NCBI RefSeq assembly: GCF_007655305.1
Contig: NZ_VLOG01000008.1
Span: 124,001 to 188,000, forward strand
Direction: 5' to 3'
Length of the DNA stretch: 64,000 nucleotides
From: Algoriphagus algorifonticola
Lineage (GTDB): Bacteria; Bacteroidota; Bacteroidia; Cytophagales; Cyclobacteriaceae
Under the pieces are notes generated by a model that worked only from the letters and a program-made list of their open reading frames with translations, made no database searches and had not been told where the DNA came from. The translations under genes and the position numbers were made by a program. Positions 45,601-53,678 of the stretch are shown one piece after another (the first letter of the stretch is position 1; each line of letters begins with the position of its first letter).

Positions 45601-46959
45601 AATTCTTGCTAAACCACCTGAGATATAAAATAGATTTCTTGTAGTACTGTATCTCCAGGAACCGGATTTAGATAGCCTTTCTGTTGTAGCAAGAAGATTC
45701 TCGTTTCTTTCGATTCGTCGAGTCATCAAACTACCGATATATGCTCCGGCGAGTATATCGCCCAGTTGTCGGAAAATCTGCAACTCCTTCTCAGTAAACT
45801 CCAAGTCTTCCTGATCTATTTCAAAATAGATAACACCCAATATCTTGGATGCAGATATCATTGGAATCAAAATAAGCCTGGCAGAAGAATCAAAGCCCTC
45901 CGACTCCAAGTCAATCAGTTTTACTATGCCTGCCTCCAACCTTTTTTTACGGGAATCAATGATCGCTTTGAAATCAATTTCTGACTCACTTTTCCAGCTG
46001 GATAAACTCCAGGTATTTATAATATCAAGCTCTTGGGTTTCCTGATTGAATATGCTGATTACACCACGATGAGCCCTCAAAAAATGACTGAATTTTCTTA
46101 AAAACTCCTGAAAGTCTTCTTCCAGATTACTCAACCTTCTATTAATCAAACGGGAGGAAACCTGATTGATCAGGTTTTCTATTTCATATCTTTTCTGAAG
46201 AGACCTATCTGTTTCAATAAAATCAGTGATATCTCTACTCGAAAATAAAACGCCATTGATCTCAGGATGATAAATTAGGTTTTTGGCAAAACTTTCGAGA
46301 TAGATACGTTTACCCTTGGATCTATTAACCCAGAAATCAACTGCAACCTCCTCTGTAGAGTCTAGAACCTCCTCAAAACTTCCCTTTACCAACTCAATAA
46401 TTCCTTCCTCAATGAAGTCACGGAAATTTTTCCCAACTATATAATCTACCGGAAAACCAATCTTTTGGACCACCGAATCGGAAATGAATTTATAATTTCC
46501 CTGCTCATCCAAAATGGCAATTAAATCATGACTATGGTGAAGAATACTTTGGATATAACTCAGTTCCCCTACTGTCTGCTCTTGCTTATCCAAAATTGAA
46601 TTCTCAACCGCTTTATTACCTAAAAACTTGATGGGATTAGCCTTAACTATCAAAAATCTACTGCTATAACTGGATGGTAGATTTACAAAAACCCATTCAA
46701 ACCGCTGAAATTCACCACATTTCTTCTCTAAAGACTTGAAATAAGTGATTTGGGGCAGAATTCCTTCTTTGAAAAATAAAAGTAGTTTTTGTTCTAGCTC
46801 CTCGTTTGAAATCCAAGCCTTCCAATCCTCAGGAAGGTTTTTGAAATTTTCAGTTGCGGTATTGTTCCAAAAGATGATTTCTTCGGAATCCATCAGAAAC
46901 AAGGGTTCGTTGATTTCATTGAAGAAATCCGAAATATCAAACTGATGGAATTGACTCAT
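42667..46959 (-). CDS. Orphan multi-PAS/GAF hybrid histidine kinase
   Basis: 1430 residues, no membrane segment, so a cytoplasmic sensor. Order (approximate): PAS 10-110, PAS 134-255, GAF 270-420, five more PAS domains between 430 and 1045, histidine kinase dimer domain with SHEIRTPMNAVIGL (His1063), ATPase domain with the N, G1 and G2 boxes (about 1165-1285, GIGIPEEKVS, YGGTGLGLAI) and a C-terminal receiver with LDLQMP (Asp1355) and the KPF motif. No membrane anchor, HPt or response-regulator gene is adjacent. Seven PAS plus one GAF implies multiple ligands; which are bound is unknown. Confidence 0.92.
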   Translation of the reverse strand: MSQFHQFDISDFFNEINEPLFLMDSEEIIFWNNTATENFKNLPEDWKAWISNEELEQKLLLFFKEGILPQITYFKSLEKKCGEFQRFEWVFVNLPSSYSSRFLIVKANPIKFLGNKAVENSILDKQEQTVGELSYIQSILHHSHDLIAILDEQGNYKFISDSVVQKIGFPVDYIVGKNFRDFIEEGIIELVKGSFEEVLDSTEEVAVDFWVNRSKGKRIYLESFAKNLIYHPEINGVLFSSRDITDFIETDRSLQKRYEIENLINQVSSRLINRRLSNLEEDFQEFLRKFSHFLRAHRGVISIFNQETQELDIINTWSLSSWKSESEIDFKAIIDSRKKRLEAGIVKLIDLESEGFDSSARLILIPMISASKILGVIYFEIDQEDLEFTEKELQIFRQLGDILAGAYIGSLMTRRIERNENLLATTERLSKSGSWRYSTTRNLFYISGGLARIFDLGIQPVTAEFSSLILRIDKSYREDFVKNLKRSIQEKSHASGEFTIRNEDGKPVYISYEIETKQDFFTQGIEVNGFCTDITHKRASEEYLRLQSQILAQVNDPILVTNLEYQIIYLNKAAVELCGMEKENAYNEHIDSVIKFNFPNGERFEKIGNKLEVGDVKKQELFLETGVQTKAPFEISMQAIHADGKEKIGYSLILRDLSEKYENERLAMRANMIVENSPAVLFQVDPNDDYRIYYISENINQFGYQSKELMENRVPFLDIVHTDDAKIIKKINSKSRGKSGVVSFSGEYRIKKTDGTFIWVEDKTTDVRNEVGDIILHQGLFQDITERKNFEEFKEEKEKQYRVLASNIPGTNIFLLDKSRKYILAEGTNFENWGLSPSDFEGNYLTDIALTDSQEVSSFLDRVYDDQEIVESEFFLKGRRYHRVIRPILEYGKVEYALSIVRDITEEHQAKENLRQSEEKYRTLVEESTEIIFSLSESFIVDYISPNVKQFMGYEMEEVIGKSVFEFLDPEDLDVFQSLLEETKDFFSHNQFLEFKLRHKNGEYRVFNSNGKVIKDRDGSRMYTGIARDISKLKDAQRELLKAKEKAEQASLIKSQFLSVMSHEIRTPMNAVIGLAHFLLEDDPKPDQLENLKTLQFSAESLMALINDILDYNKIDSGKIELEEMPFDLKNFIQRIVHSHSFQATEKSLYVISEIDEALPESILADSVRLGQIVNNLVSNSIKFTEKGGVKIILKSEGVDKEGKAIVKFRFEDTGIGIPEEKVSTIFEAFTQASSETTRKYGGTGLGLAIVKRLVELYQGDITYSPNPGGGSVFEFVIHLKPFEERANTGSAEDKPQIKSLMGASILVAEDNMVNQILIQKFLKKWNTGNVVVASDGQEALEFFEKEHFDLILLDLQMPIYDGFTVAKKIRSMEDPVKSKVPMLALTATSLHEVKEQLMEVGVNDYVAKPFTPENLYEKLLKFLRPKERV

Positions 46960-47160
46960 TTAATTAACTACTTACTTGGGTTTATTTACAACTCGGAAAA
47001 TATTGAAAAAAGATGATCTAAAAAACAAGTTTAGAGAAACAAATTCATTTTATAACTTATCGCAGTTAAATAAATCACCTAAAATCAATTTAAATGGTTT
47101 ATTCAAACTTGCGCCTTAAATTATGCGTGCATTAGATATGTTTCACTTAATTTAAATACA

Positions 47161-47481
47161 ATGATTATCTCAACTACCAACCAACTAGAAGGCTACAAAA
47201 TCGATGAATATTTAGGCATTGTTTCCGGAGAAACCATCATTGGCGCCAATGTTTTCAAAGACTTCTTTGCCAGTATTACCGATATTGTAGGAGGCAGATC
47301 TGGCTCATATGAGCGTGTTCTTAGAGAGGCCAAAGCCACGGCTATGGCAGAAATGGAAATACAAGCTAGGACATTTGGAGCAAATGCCATTGTAGGCATT
47401 GACTTGGATTACGAAACTATTCGAGATGGGATGCTGATGGTGACTGCCAGCGGAACAGCTGTCAAGACAACCAAACTTTAA
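47161..47481 (+). CDS. YbjQ family (UPF0145) protein
   Basis: 106 residues with the family core [21 protein letters not shown] and [22 protein letters not shown]. These proteins form pentamer-like oligomers with a ferritin-unrelated fold; function is unknown, and 'heavy-metal-binding' in database names is not established. The 200-base gap upstream (46960-47160) is AT-rich with no structure I could identify. Confidence 0.9.
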   Translation: MIISTTNQLEGYKIDEYLGIVSGETIIGANVFKDFFASITDIVGGRSGSYERVLREAKATAMAEMEIQARTFGANAIVGIDLDYETIRDGMLMVTASGTAVKTTKL

Positions 47482-47483
47482 TC

Positions 47484-47741
47484 TCAGCCCTGATCTTTCA
47501 GGGCTTTTTTCATTTGATCCAATATTTTTTCTGTACTGGTTTTTTTTAAAAAATGATCTTCGACTATCACAACCGGAGCAGACTTACACATGTCCAAACA
47601 TTTGGTTTGGATCAGTTTGCAGCAACCTTTCCAAGGATTTTGTTTGCTGGCAATTTTCAGATCTTTCTTGATCAGTTTGGAACCTGCTTTTTTACAATCT
47701 GAACCTGTACATATAAAGACTAACTGTCTGCTGTGTTTCAT
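47484..47741 (-). CDS. Thioredoxin-like (2Fe-2S) ferredoxin domain protein
   Basis: 85 residues from ATG 47741; the Cys pattern is CTGSDC near residue 11, CC-KLIQTKC (about 40) and CLDMC, matching the thioredoxin-like 2Fe-2S ferredoxins where four Cys bind the cluster. The start is set by the TAATG overlap with the upstream DUF819 gene; a longer frame would begin inside that gene. Possible electron carrier; partner unknown. Confidence 0.85.
   Translation of the reverse strand: MKHSRQLVFICTGSDCKKAGSKLIKKDLKIASKQNPWKGCCKLIQTKCLDMCKSAPVVIVEDHFLKKTSTEKILDQMKKALKDQG
47486..47510 (+). terminator. Intrinsic terminator after ybjQ-like gene
   Basis: AGCCCTGA / TCAGGGCT (47486-47493 and 47498-47505) and a T run. 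It is located within the last codons of the convergent ferredoxin gene, so the coding sequence is shared. Confidence 0.8.
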
Positions 47742-48994
47742 TATCCAATAGAAATGGCCTGCATCATTAAACCGCATAAGTAGGCCCCATAAGTTCCCAC
47801 AGCATAACCTAATACTGCCAAAAGAACTCCAACCGGCGCCAAAGAAGCATCAAATGCCGAAGCCACAATTGGCGCAGATGCAGCTCCTCCCACATTCGCC
47901 TGAGAACCAACTGCCACGTAGAAAAATGGTGCTTTAATCAACCAAGCTACCAAAAGCATAATTAGAATATGGAAGAACATCCATAAGATACCTATCAGAA
48001 ACAAAATTGGATTATCCAATACAGCTCCCAAATCCATCTGCATTCCAATGGTTGCCACCAAGACATATAAGAAGGCGCTACCCAATCTTGATGCACCTGC
48101 ACCTTCCAAGTTTCTTGCTTTAGTAAAAGAAAGTGCAAGACCTGCAGTAGTGGCAATCACCACGATCCAAAAGAAAGTTGAATCCAAAGAGTATTGCTTC
48201 AGTGCAGGATAATCACTGGAAATAATCGGAGCTATCCAGTCTGCTATCAAATGCGAAACCCCGGTAATCCCAAAACCCACGCCCAGTATGGTCATGGTCT
48301 GAGCCAAACTTGGAATCGTCATGATCTTGGATCTAAAATCCGCTATTTTGTCTCGCAACTCATAGATTGCCGTAGAATCAGCCTTGAATATTTTGTCAAT
48401 TTTTTCAGGTTTGGCAGCCCAGTACAGCAAAAAAGCCATCCAAAGATTAGCCACTAAAACATCTACTGCTATCATTTGGGCGAAAAGGCTGGAACTTGCT
48501 CCAAATACCTCCAACATGGCAGTTTGATTGGCTCCCCCTCCTATCCATGATCCGGCAATGGTAGCCAAACCTCTCCAAATCGCATCCGGACCAGTGCCGC
48601 CTAGGAGTTCAGGCTGAATAAAGCCCACTGTCATTAGCGCCAATGGACCTCCCAGCATGATCCCTAATGTACCTGCCAGAAACATCGTCAATGCCTTAGG
48701 CCCTAATTTGAGAATACCCTTGATATCAATGCTGATTGTAAATAAAACCAAAGAAGCAGGCAATAAATACCTAGATGCAACAAAGTACAGGTTGGAATCC
48801 TCACCTGAAATAATTCCCAAGGAGTTAAAAACCGCAGGAATAAAATAGCAGAGTAGTACTGCCGGAACAACCTTATAAAATTTTTGAAAAATACGATTTT
48901 GGCTTGCTGAGGTGCTGAAAATTACTGCTAGAGTGGCTACTAGTAAGCCAAAAACCACAGCATCATTGGTGATCAAAGGAGCTTGTTCTTCCAT
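47741..48994 (-). CDS. DUF819 family membrane protein
   Basis: 417 residues, about 10-11 hydrophobic segments, with the family's GGPLALMTVGFIQPELLGG, IAGSWIGGGANQTAMLEVFGAS and SQANVGGAASAPIVASAF motifs. DUF819 (YjcL) proteins resemble sodium-dependent or dicarboxylate transporters; the substrate is unknown. One base overlaps the ferredoxin gene. The Nudix gene lies 57 bases upstream in the same direction. Confidence 0.9.
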   Translation of the reverse strand: MEEQAPLITNDAVVFGLLVATLAVIFSTSASQNRIFQKFYKVVPAVLLCYFIPAVFNSLGIISGEDSNLYFVASRYLLPASLVLFTISIDIKGILKLGPKALTMFLAGTLGIMLGGPLALMTVGFIQPELLGGTGPDAIWRGLATIAGSWIGGGANQTAMLEVFGASSSLFAQMIAVDVLVANLWMAFLLYWAAKPEKIDKIFKADSTAIYELRDKIADFRSKIMTIPSLAQTMTILGVGFGITGVSHLIADWIAPIISSDYPALKQYSLDSTFFWIVVIATTAGLALSFTKARNLEGAGASRLGSAFLYVLVATIGMQMDLGAVLDNPILFLIGILWMFFHILIMLLVAWLIKAPFFYVAVGSQANVGGAASAPIVASAFDASLAPVGVLLAVLGYAVGTYGAYLCGLMMQAISIG

Positions 48995-49051
48995 ATTTTT
49001 GCTTAAAGGTTACAACAATACCAACAAATGCCCATTTGCCCAAAAATGAGC

Positions 49052-49687
49052 TTATTTTCCCTTTTCCAAAAGTTCTATAAACTCTCCCAAAATCATGGCA
49101 GTGGCACCCCAAACCATTTCTTTCTCAACTTCAAAATAAGGAGTGTCCAGTTTGATTTGATTTCCTATTTCCAAAATGGTTTTTTTCTGGATTTCAGGGG
49201 ATACGATATCGGAAACTCTTGCTGAAATGATTCTTTGAACTTCCCTTTCCTCAGGAACGAATTCAGGAATATGATCTACATAACCGATTACAGGACTTAC
49301 TAAAAAATTGCTGGCAGGAATAAATAAATCAGACATTCTGCCCAAAACTTGGACTTTACTGGCATTTACTGCCACTTCCTCCTCAGCTTCCCGAAGGGCT
49401 GTAAAAACTTCGTTTTCGTCTCCTTCGTCCATTTTTCCTCCTGGAAAAGCTATCTGCCCACTATGTACTCCAATGTATTCAGGTCTTTTGATCAATGGAA
49501 AAAAAGCCTGCTTTTCCTGTGGATAGATTAAAATCAGAACTGCACCTTTCCTGTGATTAGAGGGTAATTTTGGATCAAACCTTCTCATATCCACCGGCTG
49601 AGGTGACATCCTCATCTGTGCCTCTTTACCCGGAAGTTGCCTGGAAAGCGAGTTTTTCAGTCTTTGGATTACTTCTTCAAAATCCAT
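49052..49687 (-). CDS. Nudix hydrolase, probable CoA pyrophosphatase
   Basis: 211 residues with the Nudix box GGKMDEGDENEVFTALREAEEEV and the preceding YIGVHSGQIAFPGG, which matches the CoA pyrophosphatase branch (NudL/PCD1). It would hydrolyse CoA (or oxidised CoA) to phosphopantetheine and 3',5'-ADP. One base separates it from the lipoprotein gene upstream, so they are likely co-transcribed. Confidence 0.9.
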   Translation of the reverse strand: MDFEEVIQRLKNSLSRQLPGKEAQMRMSPQPVDMRRFDPKLPSNHRKGAVLILIYPQEKQAFFPLIKRPEYIGVHSGQIAFPGGKMDEGDENEVFTALREAEEEVAVNASKVQVLGRMSDLFIPASNFLVSPVIGYVDHIPEFVPEEREVQRIISARVSDIVSPEIQKKTILEIGNQIKLDTPYFEVEKEMVWGATAMILGEFIELLEKGK

Positions 49688-49688
49688 T

Positions 49689-50354
49689 TTAAATCAATTC
49701 AACCTTCTTGATTTTCTTATTTAGGTAAGATTCTATCTTATAATCAGAGGTAACTTTTTTCATTCTAAATTGATACACGAGGTTTTCATTAGGTCTGATC
49801 AACCAAACCAAGGGTCTAAACCCCTCCACTTCCTGAAAAAAGCCCAGTACTAAAAACTCTTCCTCGCTCAGCCATAAGCCCTCTTCAAATGCTCCGGAAG
49901 GCCCCATAAATAGAAGGCGCTCTTTCATTCCATCTGCCTTATACCATACTACCTCAGAGTCTGGATTCAAAAATGGGGAATCCAATTCATCCTGAGCTTC
50001 GATTTTGTAAGAATAGATATCCATTACTCCGTTTCCTCCCGGATGGGGAAACTGATAAGGAAATAAGGGGTCGCTAGGAAGGATAGGGTTTTTCTCAGGC
50101 ATCTCAAAGCCCTCCAAAGTATCGGAAAGCATCAATTCAAAATCATCCGCACCAAACCTTCCTAATTTCTGAGCCCAATGCTCATACCATTCAGATTTCT
50201 GTGCAAAAACTAAATCAAGTTTGGTGGGAAAATCATCCAACAAATCGGAAGAATCCACCATCACTTCAGTCTCATTTTTCTCCGAAGTTGATTCACATGC
50301 AAAAGCAACTCCTATGAGGCAAATGAGGAAAAGAATTTTTATCGATTTATCCAT
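49689..50354 (-). CDS. Hypothetical lipoprotein
   Basis: 221 residues with a clear lipobox (GVAFAC) after a basic start MDKSIK. ATG at 50354 is chosen because a longer frame would place 16 extra residues before a good signal peptide. The mature part is acidic at its N-terminus, then a beta-rich domain with FPHPGGNGVMDIYSYKIEA. No family recognised. Coupled to the Nudix gene; no function inferred. Confidence 0.75.
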   Translation of the reverse strand: MDKSIKILFLICLIGVAFACESTSEKNETEVMVDSSDLLDDFPTKLDLVFAQKSEWYEHWAQKLGRFGADDFELMLSDTLEGFEMPEKNPILPSDPLFPYQFPHPGGNGVMDIYSYKIEAQDELDSPFLNPDSEVVWYKADGMKERLLFMGPSGAFEEGLWLSEEEFLVLGFFQEVEGFRPLVWLIRPNENLVYQFRMKKVTSDYKIESYLNKKIKKVELI

Positions 50355-50403
50355 AAGAAAAAGATGAATGCATGAAGCTAAACCAGGAGGATCAAAAAAC
50401 AAA

Positions 50404-50430
50404 AAAGGCCGGACTACTTATCCGACCTTT
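50404..50430 (-). terminator. Terminator-like hairpin upstream of the lipoprotein gene
   Basis: AAGGCCGGA and TCCGACCTT pair with one internal mismatch around a seven-base loop, followed on the minus strand by a T tract interrupted by one G. A TAGGTTTG box lies just upstream at 50440-50447. No minus-strand gene precedes it, so it may be an attenuator or belong to an unannotated short transcript. Confidence 0.5.
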
Positions 50431-50762
50431 TCCTGCTCTCAAACCTATTAAACCTATTGTAGATATTCAATTCATGAATACTGTCGAAAAGTAGAAAATG
50501 TTTTTATATACTCCAAACAATCGATTGCGAAAGATTTTCAAAATTTTATTCTTCAAGTAATTTTCGCCCTAAACGCTTCAAAATCAAGCTTATTTATTTT
50601 CATTTTTTTACAGAATTTTTTTGGTAGGATTTTGAGATCAATTAGGAAATTTCAATGCAATCGTGTGCATAAATTCCTGTTGCACTATCTTTTTATAAGA
50701 AAAATTAATAGGAATCATTCCACGAGCTTCAGAGGTATTAACTTTTTATACTATTTTCAATC
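50431..50762. other. AT-rich intergenic region, no gene seen
   Basis: About 330 bases between the lipoprotein hairpin and aceK. It contains a short direct repeat AAACCTATT (50441-50449, 50450-50458), A/T tracts and a weak TATCTTTT box at 50696-50703 that may serve aceK. No RNA structure, coding potential or clear regulatory site was found. Confidence 0.5.
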
Positions 50763-52487
50763 ATGCCACACAGAGCCATACCTCTTGCAGAAAAAATTTT
50801 TCAAGGATTCGAAAGTTACATTCGCTCCTTCAATACTTACACGGAGCTAGCTCCTCTTTATTTCAAGGAAAAAAACTGGGCTGCCACCCAATTGAATCAT
50901 AAACAAAGGCTACGCTTATATAAAGACTTATTGTTTCAATTAGTGGAAGAGTTCCGAAAAATGCTTGGTGATGATGCCGATAAAAGGGAAATATGGACAT
51001 TGATAAGGCAGCATTATCAGGAATTGATTGCTGAAAGACCTGATATAGAACTTGCAGAAACTTTTTTCAATTCAGTCATCAGAAAGGCATTTCCAGGTAT
51101 GTCCAGCGACGAAGAATTGATGTACCTGATGGAAGGTCATAGTTCCTGTGAGATTTTTTCTACGGCAGAGTTGCTCAATTCCTATCCCAGCTCAATGGGA
51201 TTGGACTTCATTATTCGAAAAATATTGGATGATTATGATTTTGGAGCTCCTTTTATGGATAAAGAAGCTGATATCCAGTTCCTGATTCAAAGTGTCAAAG
51301 AGGTCATTCTTACACGATATAATCCCGGACCTGAAACAACCACGCAGATTTTAAAATCGGTTTTTTATAGAAATAAGGCGGCATACTTAATCGGCCGAAC
51401 TTATTTGGGACATAAATGGATGCCTTTTATCATCCCAATTCTTCATGGACCCAAAGGTGTTTTTGTAGACACTCTGATTTTTGATCCTAATATTATGAGC
51501 TCACTTTTTAGCTTCACCAGATCGTATTTTATGGTGCGGGCAGAAATCCCTTCCCAGGTTGTAGCCTTTCTGAGTTCGGTTATTCCTCATAAAAAAACAC
51601 ATGAGCTATACAATGCGATCGGGTTTAACAAACACGGCAAAACACTATTCTATAGAGATTTCTTATTGCACTTGGCACAGTCTAAAGATCAATTTGTAAT
51701 CGCTCCCGGCATCAAGGGAATGGTCATGACAGTATTTACTCTTCCTTCCTTTAATGTGGTATTCAAACTCATCAAAGATCATTTTGAGCCTCCAAAAAAT
51801 ATGACCAGGCAGGAAGTTCGGGAAAAATATAAGTTGGTTTCCTTACATGACCGGGTAGGCAGAATGGCTGACACACATGAATTCGAATACTTTAAAATTC
51901 CCTTGGAAAGACTTAGCCATGAACTGCTTCAGGAACTAAAAAACACCACTAACTCCCTTTTAAAGACAGAGGGTAAGCATTTAATTATCAAACACCTATA
52001 TACTGAAAGAAGAATGATTCCTTTGAACATATATCTGGAAAACTGCAGTACTGAGGAGGGAAATCAAGTGGCAGAGGATTATGGAAGAGCTATTTTACAA
52101 TTGGCTCAGGCTAATATTTTCCCGGGAGATATGATGACTAAGAATTTTGGGTTAACTAGACAAAAAAGGGTGATATTTTACGATTATGACGAGATCGAGT
52201 TTCTAACGGATATGAACTTTAGAGCCAAACCCAAGGCCGAAACTTATGCACAAATCTATGCTTCTGAACCTTGGTATGATATAGGTAAAAACGATGTGTT
52301 TCCGGAAGATTTTAGGCGTTGGATGATTGGAAGAAATGATTTGAAGGAACATTTTTTAAGTTATCACCAGAATCTTTTTGATCCAGAGCATTGGAAAAAG
52401 ATTCAACAAAGGATTTTGAAAGGCGAGCTTATACATGCCTTCCCCTATCCGGATGAAATCCGCTTTAGGCCAGAAGAAAAAGTTTAA
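50763..52487 (+). CDS. aceK: Isocitrate dehydrogenase kinase/phosphatase
   Basis: 574 residues, the family's usual length. Recognisable pieces: FFNSVIRKAFPG in the regulatory part, APGIKGMVMTVFTLPSFNVVFKLIKDHF (P-loop-like ATP site, about 313-342), RMADTHEFEYFKIPLERL, and the catalytic block NIFPGDMMTKNFGLTRQKRVIFYDYDEI (about 450-480). AceK phosphorylates isocitrate dehydrogenase to divert flux to the glyoxylate bypass, and removes the phosphate. No aceA, aceB or icd gene is adjacent, unlike in enteric bacteria. Its presence in a Bacteroidota genome is notable because the family is known mainly from Proteobacteria. Confidence 0.92.
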   Translation: MPHRAIPLAEKIFQGFESYIRSFNTYTELAPLYFKEKNWAATQLNHKQRLRLYKDLLFQLVEEFRKMLGDDADKREIWTLIRQHYQELIAERPDIELAETFFNSVIRKAFPGMSSDEELMYLMEGHSSCEIFSTAELLNSYPSSMGLDFIIRKILDDYDFGAPFMDKEADIQFLIQSVKEVILTRYNPGPETTTQILKSVFYRNKAAYLIGRTYLGHKWMPFIIPILHGPKGVFVDTLIFDPNIMSSLFSFTRSYFMVRAEIPSQVVAFLSSVIPHKKTHELYNAIGFNKHGKTLFYRDFLLHLAQSKDQFVIAPGIKGMVMTVFTLPSFNVVFKLIKDHFEPPKNMTRQEVREKYKLVSLHDRVGRMADTHEFEYFKIPLERLSHELLQELKNTTNSLLKTEGKHLIIKHLYTERRMIPLNIYLENCSTEEGNQVAEDYGRAILQLAQANIFPGDMMTKNFGLTRQKRVIFYDYDEIEFLTDMNFRAKPKAETYAQIYASEPWYDIGKNDVFPEDFRRWMIGRNDLKEHFLSYHQNLFDPEHWKKIQQRILKGELIHAFPYPDEIRFRPEEKV

Positions 52488-52511
52488 GTTTCTTCTTAAT
52501 GGTTCAAAGCT

Positions 52512-52519
52512 TACTTTTG
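52512..52519 (+). promoter_or_regulatory. Bacteroidota -7 box of the esterase (TACTTTTG)
   Basis: TACTTTTG lies between the aceK stop (52487) and the esterase ATG (52549). The ORF could start at 52435, inside aceK, but this box puts the transcription start near 52525. Confidence 0.5.
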
Positions 52520-52548
52520 CAAAGATTGAAAGGCAGCTCGCCTCACCT

Positions 52549-53673
52549 ATGATTTCCCTAGAGACAGACCTAAAAGATAGCAGTATCAAAACCCGTAAAC
52601 TGATTTTACACACCCCCGACGATGATGAAAGACCTGTTTATATTTCAGGTAATTTCAACAATTGGGCTACGCAGGATTATCGGTTTAAAATGAAAAAAAT
52701 CGATGAGGGAAAGTATGAATTCGAGTTTCCGGAGGACGAAATTTTTCAGGGAGAATTGATTTATAAATTCACCAAGGGAGATTGGTCAGAGGTAGAAATT
52801 GATAGATATGGCAACAAAACGCCCAACCGGATTTGGAATGACTCTAAAAAATCCCGAATCGAAAAAGTTGCCAAATGGAGAAAAAACTGGCTCCCATATC
52901 GCCCCAGCCAACTTCCTAAAATCCACTTGATATCGGAGGAATTTGAGATCCCCCAATTGAACAAAAAAAGAAAAATCTGGGCATTGCTACCACACGACTA
53001 TGAGAGTAGCAATGAACATTACCCAGTTCTATATCTTCAGGACGCCCAAAATCTTTTCAACGAAAAGGCAGAATTTGGAAATTGGCAAATAGACAAAAAA
53101 CTGGCTGTCATGTCAGATTATGGGATTGGGAAAATTATCATTATCGCTGTCGAACATGCAGAATCAGAAAGAATACAAGAGTATAATGTAGGAAAGACCC
53201 TTTTGGGTAAAGGGCAAGGAAAGCAATATATCAGATTTATAACGGATACGCTTAAGCCATTTGTAGATAAAACCTTTAGAACCAAACCTGAAAGAGAGCA
53301 CACAGGAATTGGTGGAAGCTCTATGGGAGGATTGGTTAGTATCTTTTCAGGCTTGATTTATCCAGAGGTGTTTGGCAAACTCATGGTATTTTCTCCTTCC
53401 CTTTGGGTAATTCCCAAAATCAAACTAGGATTTTTAGATTTCTTTGATCCGCAGGAAACCAGACTTTATCTATATGCCGGAGGAGATGAGAGTGAAACCA
53501 TGGTTGAGCATGTCAGTAAACTCCGAAAAAGGCTACTTAAAAGAGAGAGCCTGCAAGGAAAAATGAAAATCCGGCTATCCATCAATGAGCAGGGGAAACA
53601 TAATGAAAGCTACTGGAGTGATGAATTTCCCAAAGCGATAGAATGGCTTTTTTTCAGCAATAAAGAAGAATAA
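52549..53673 (+). CDS. Putative esterase (esterase D/Fes family) with N-terminal Ig-like domain
   Basis: 374 residues. The N-terminal domain (about 15-110) has YISGNFNNWATQDY and ELIYKFTKGDW, the pattern of a glycogen-binding (CBM48/E-set) domain. The alpha/beta hydrolase part (about 130-370) has LYLQDAQNLF and the nucleophile elbow GGSSMGGLVS with a later Asp and His (GKHNESYW). This is the esterase D/enterochelin-esterase-like fold that often cleaves siderophore or sugar esters. The start is ATG 52549, after a -7 box; the product shows no signal peptide. Substrate not known. Confidence 0.82.
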   Translation: MISLETDLKDSSIKTRKLILHTPDDDERPVYISGNFNNWATQDYRFKMKKIDEGKYEFEFPEDEIFQGELIYKFTKGDWSEVEIDRYGNKTPNRIWNDSKKSRIEKVAKWRKNWLPYRPSQLPKIHLISEEFEIPQLNKKRKIWALLPHDYESSNEHYPVLYLQDAQNLFNEKAEFGNWQIDKKLAVMSDYGIGKIIIIAVEHAESERIQEYNVGKTLLGKGQGKQYIRFITDTLKPFVDKTFRTKPEREHTGIGGSSMGGLVSIFSGLIYPEVFGKLMVFSPSLWVIPKIKLGFLDFFDPQETRLYLYAGGDESETMVEHVSKLRKRLLKRESLQGKMKIRLSINEQGKHNESYWSDEFPKAIEWLFFSNKEE

Positions 53674-53678
53674 TACTT

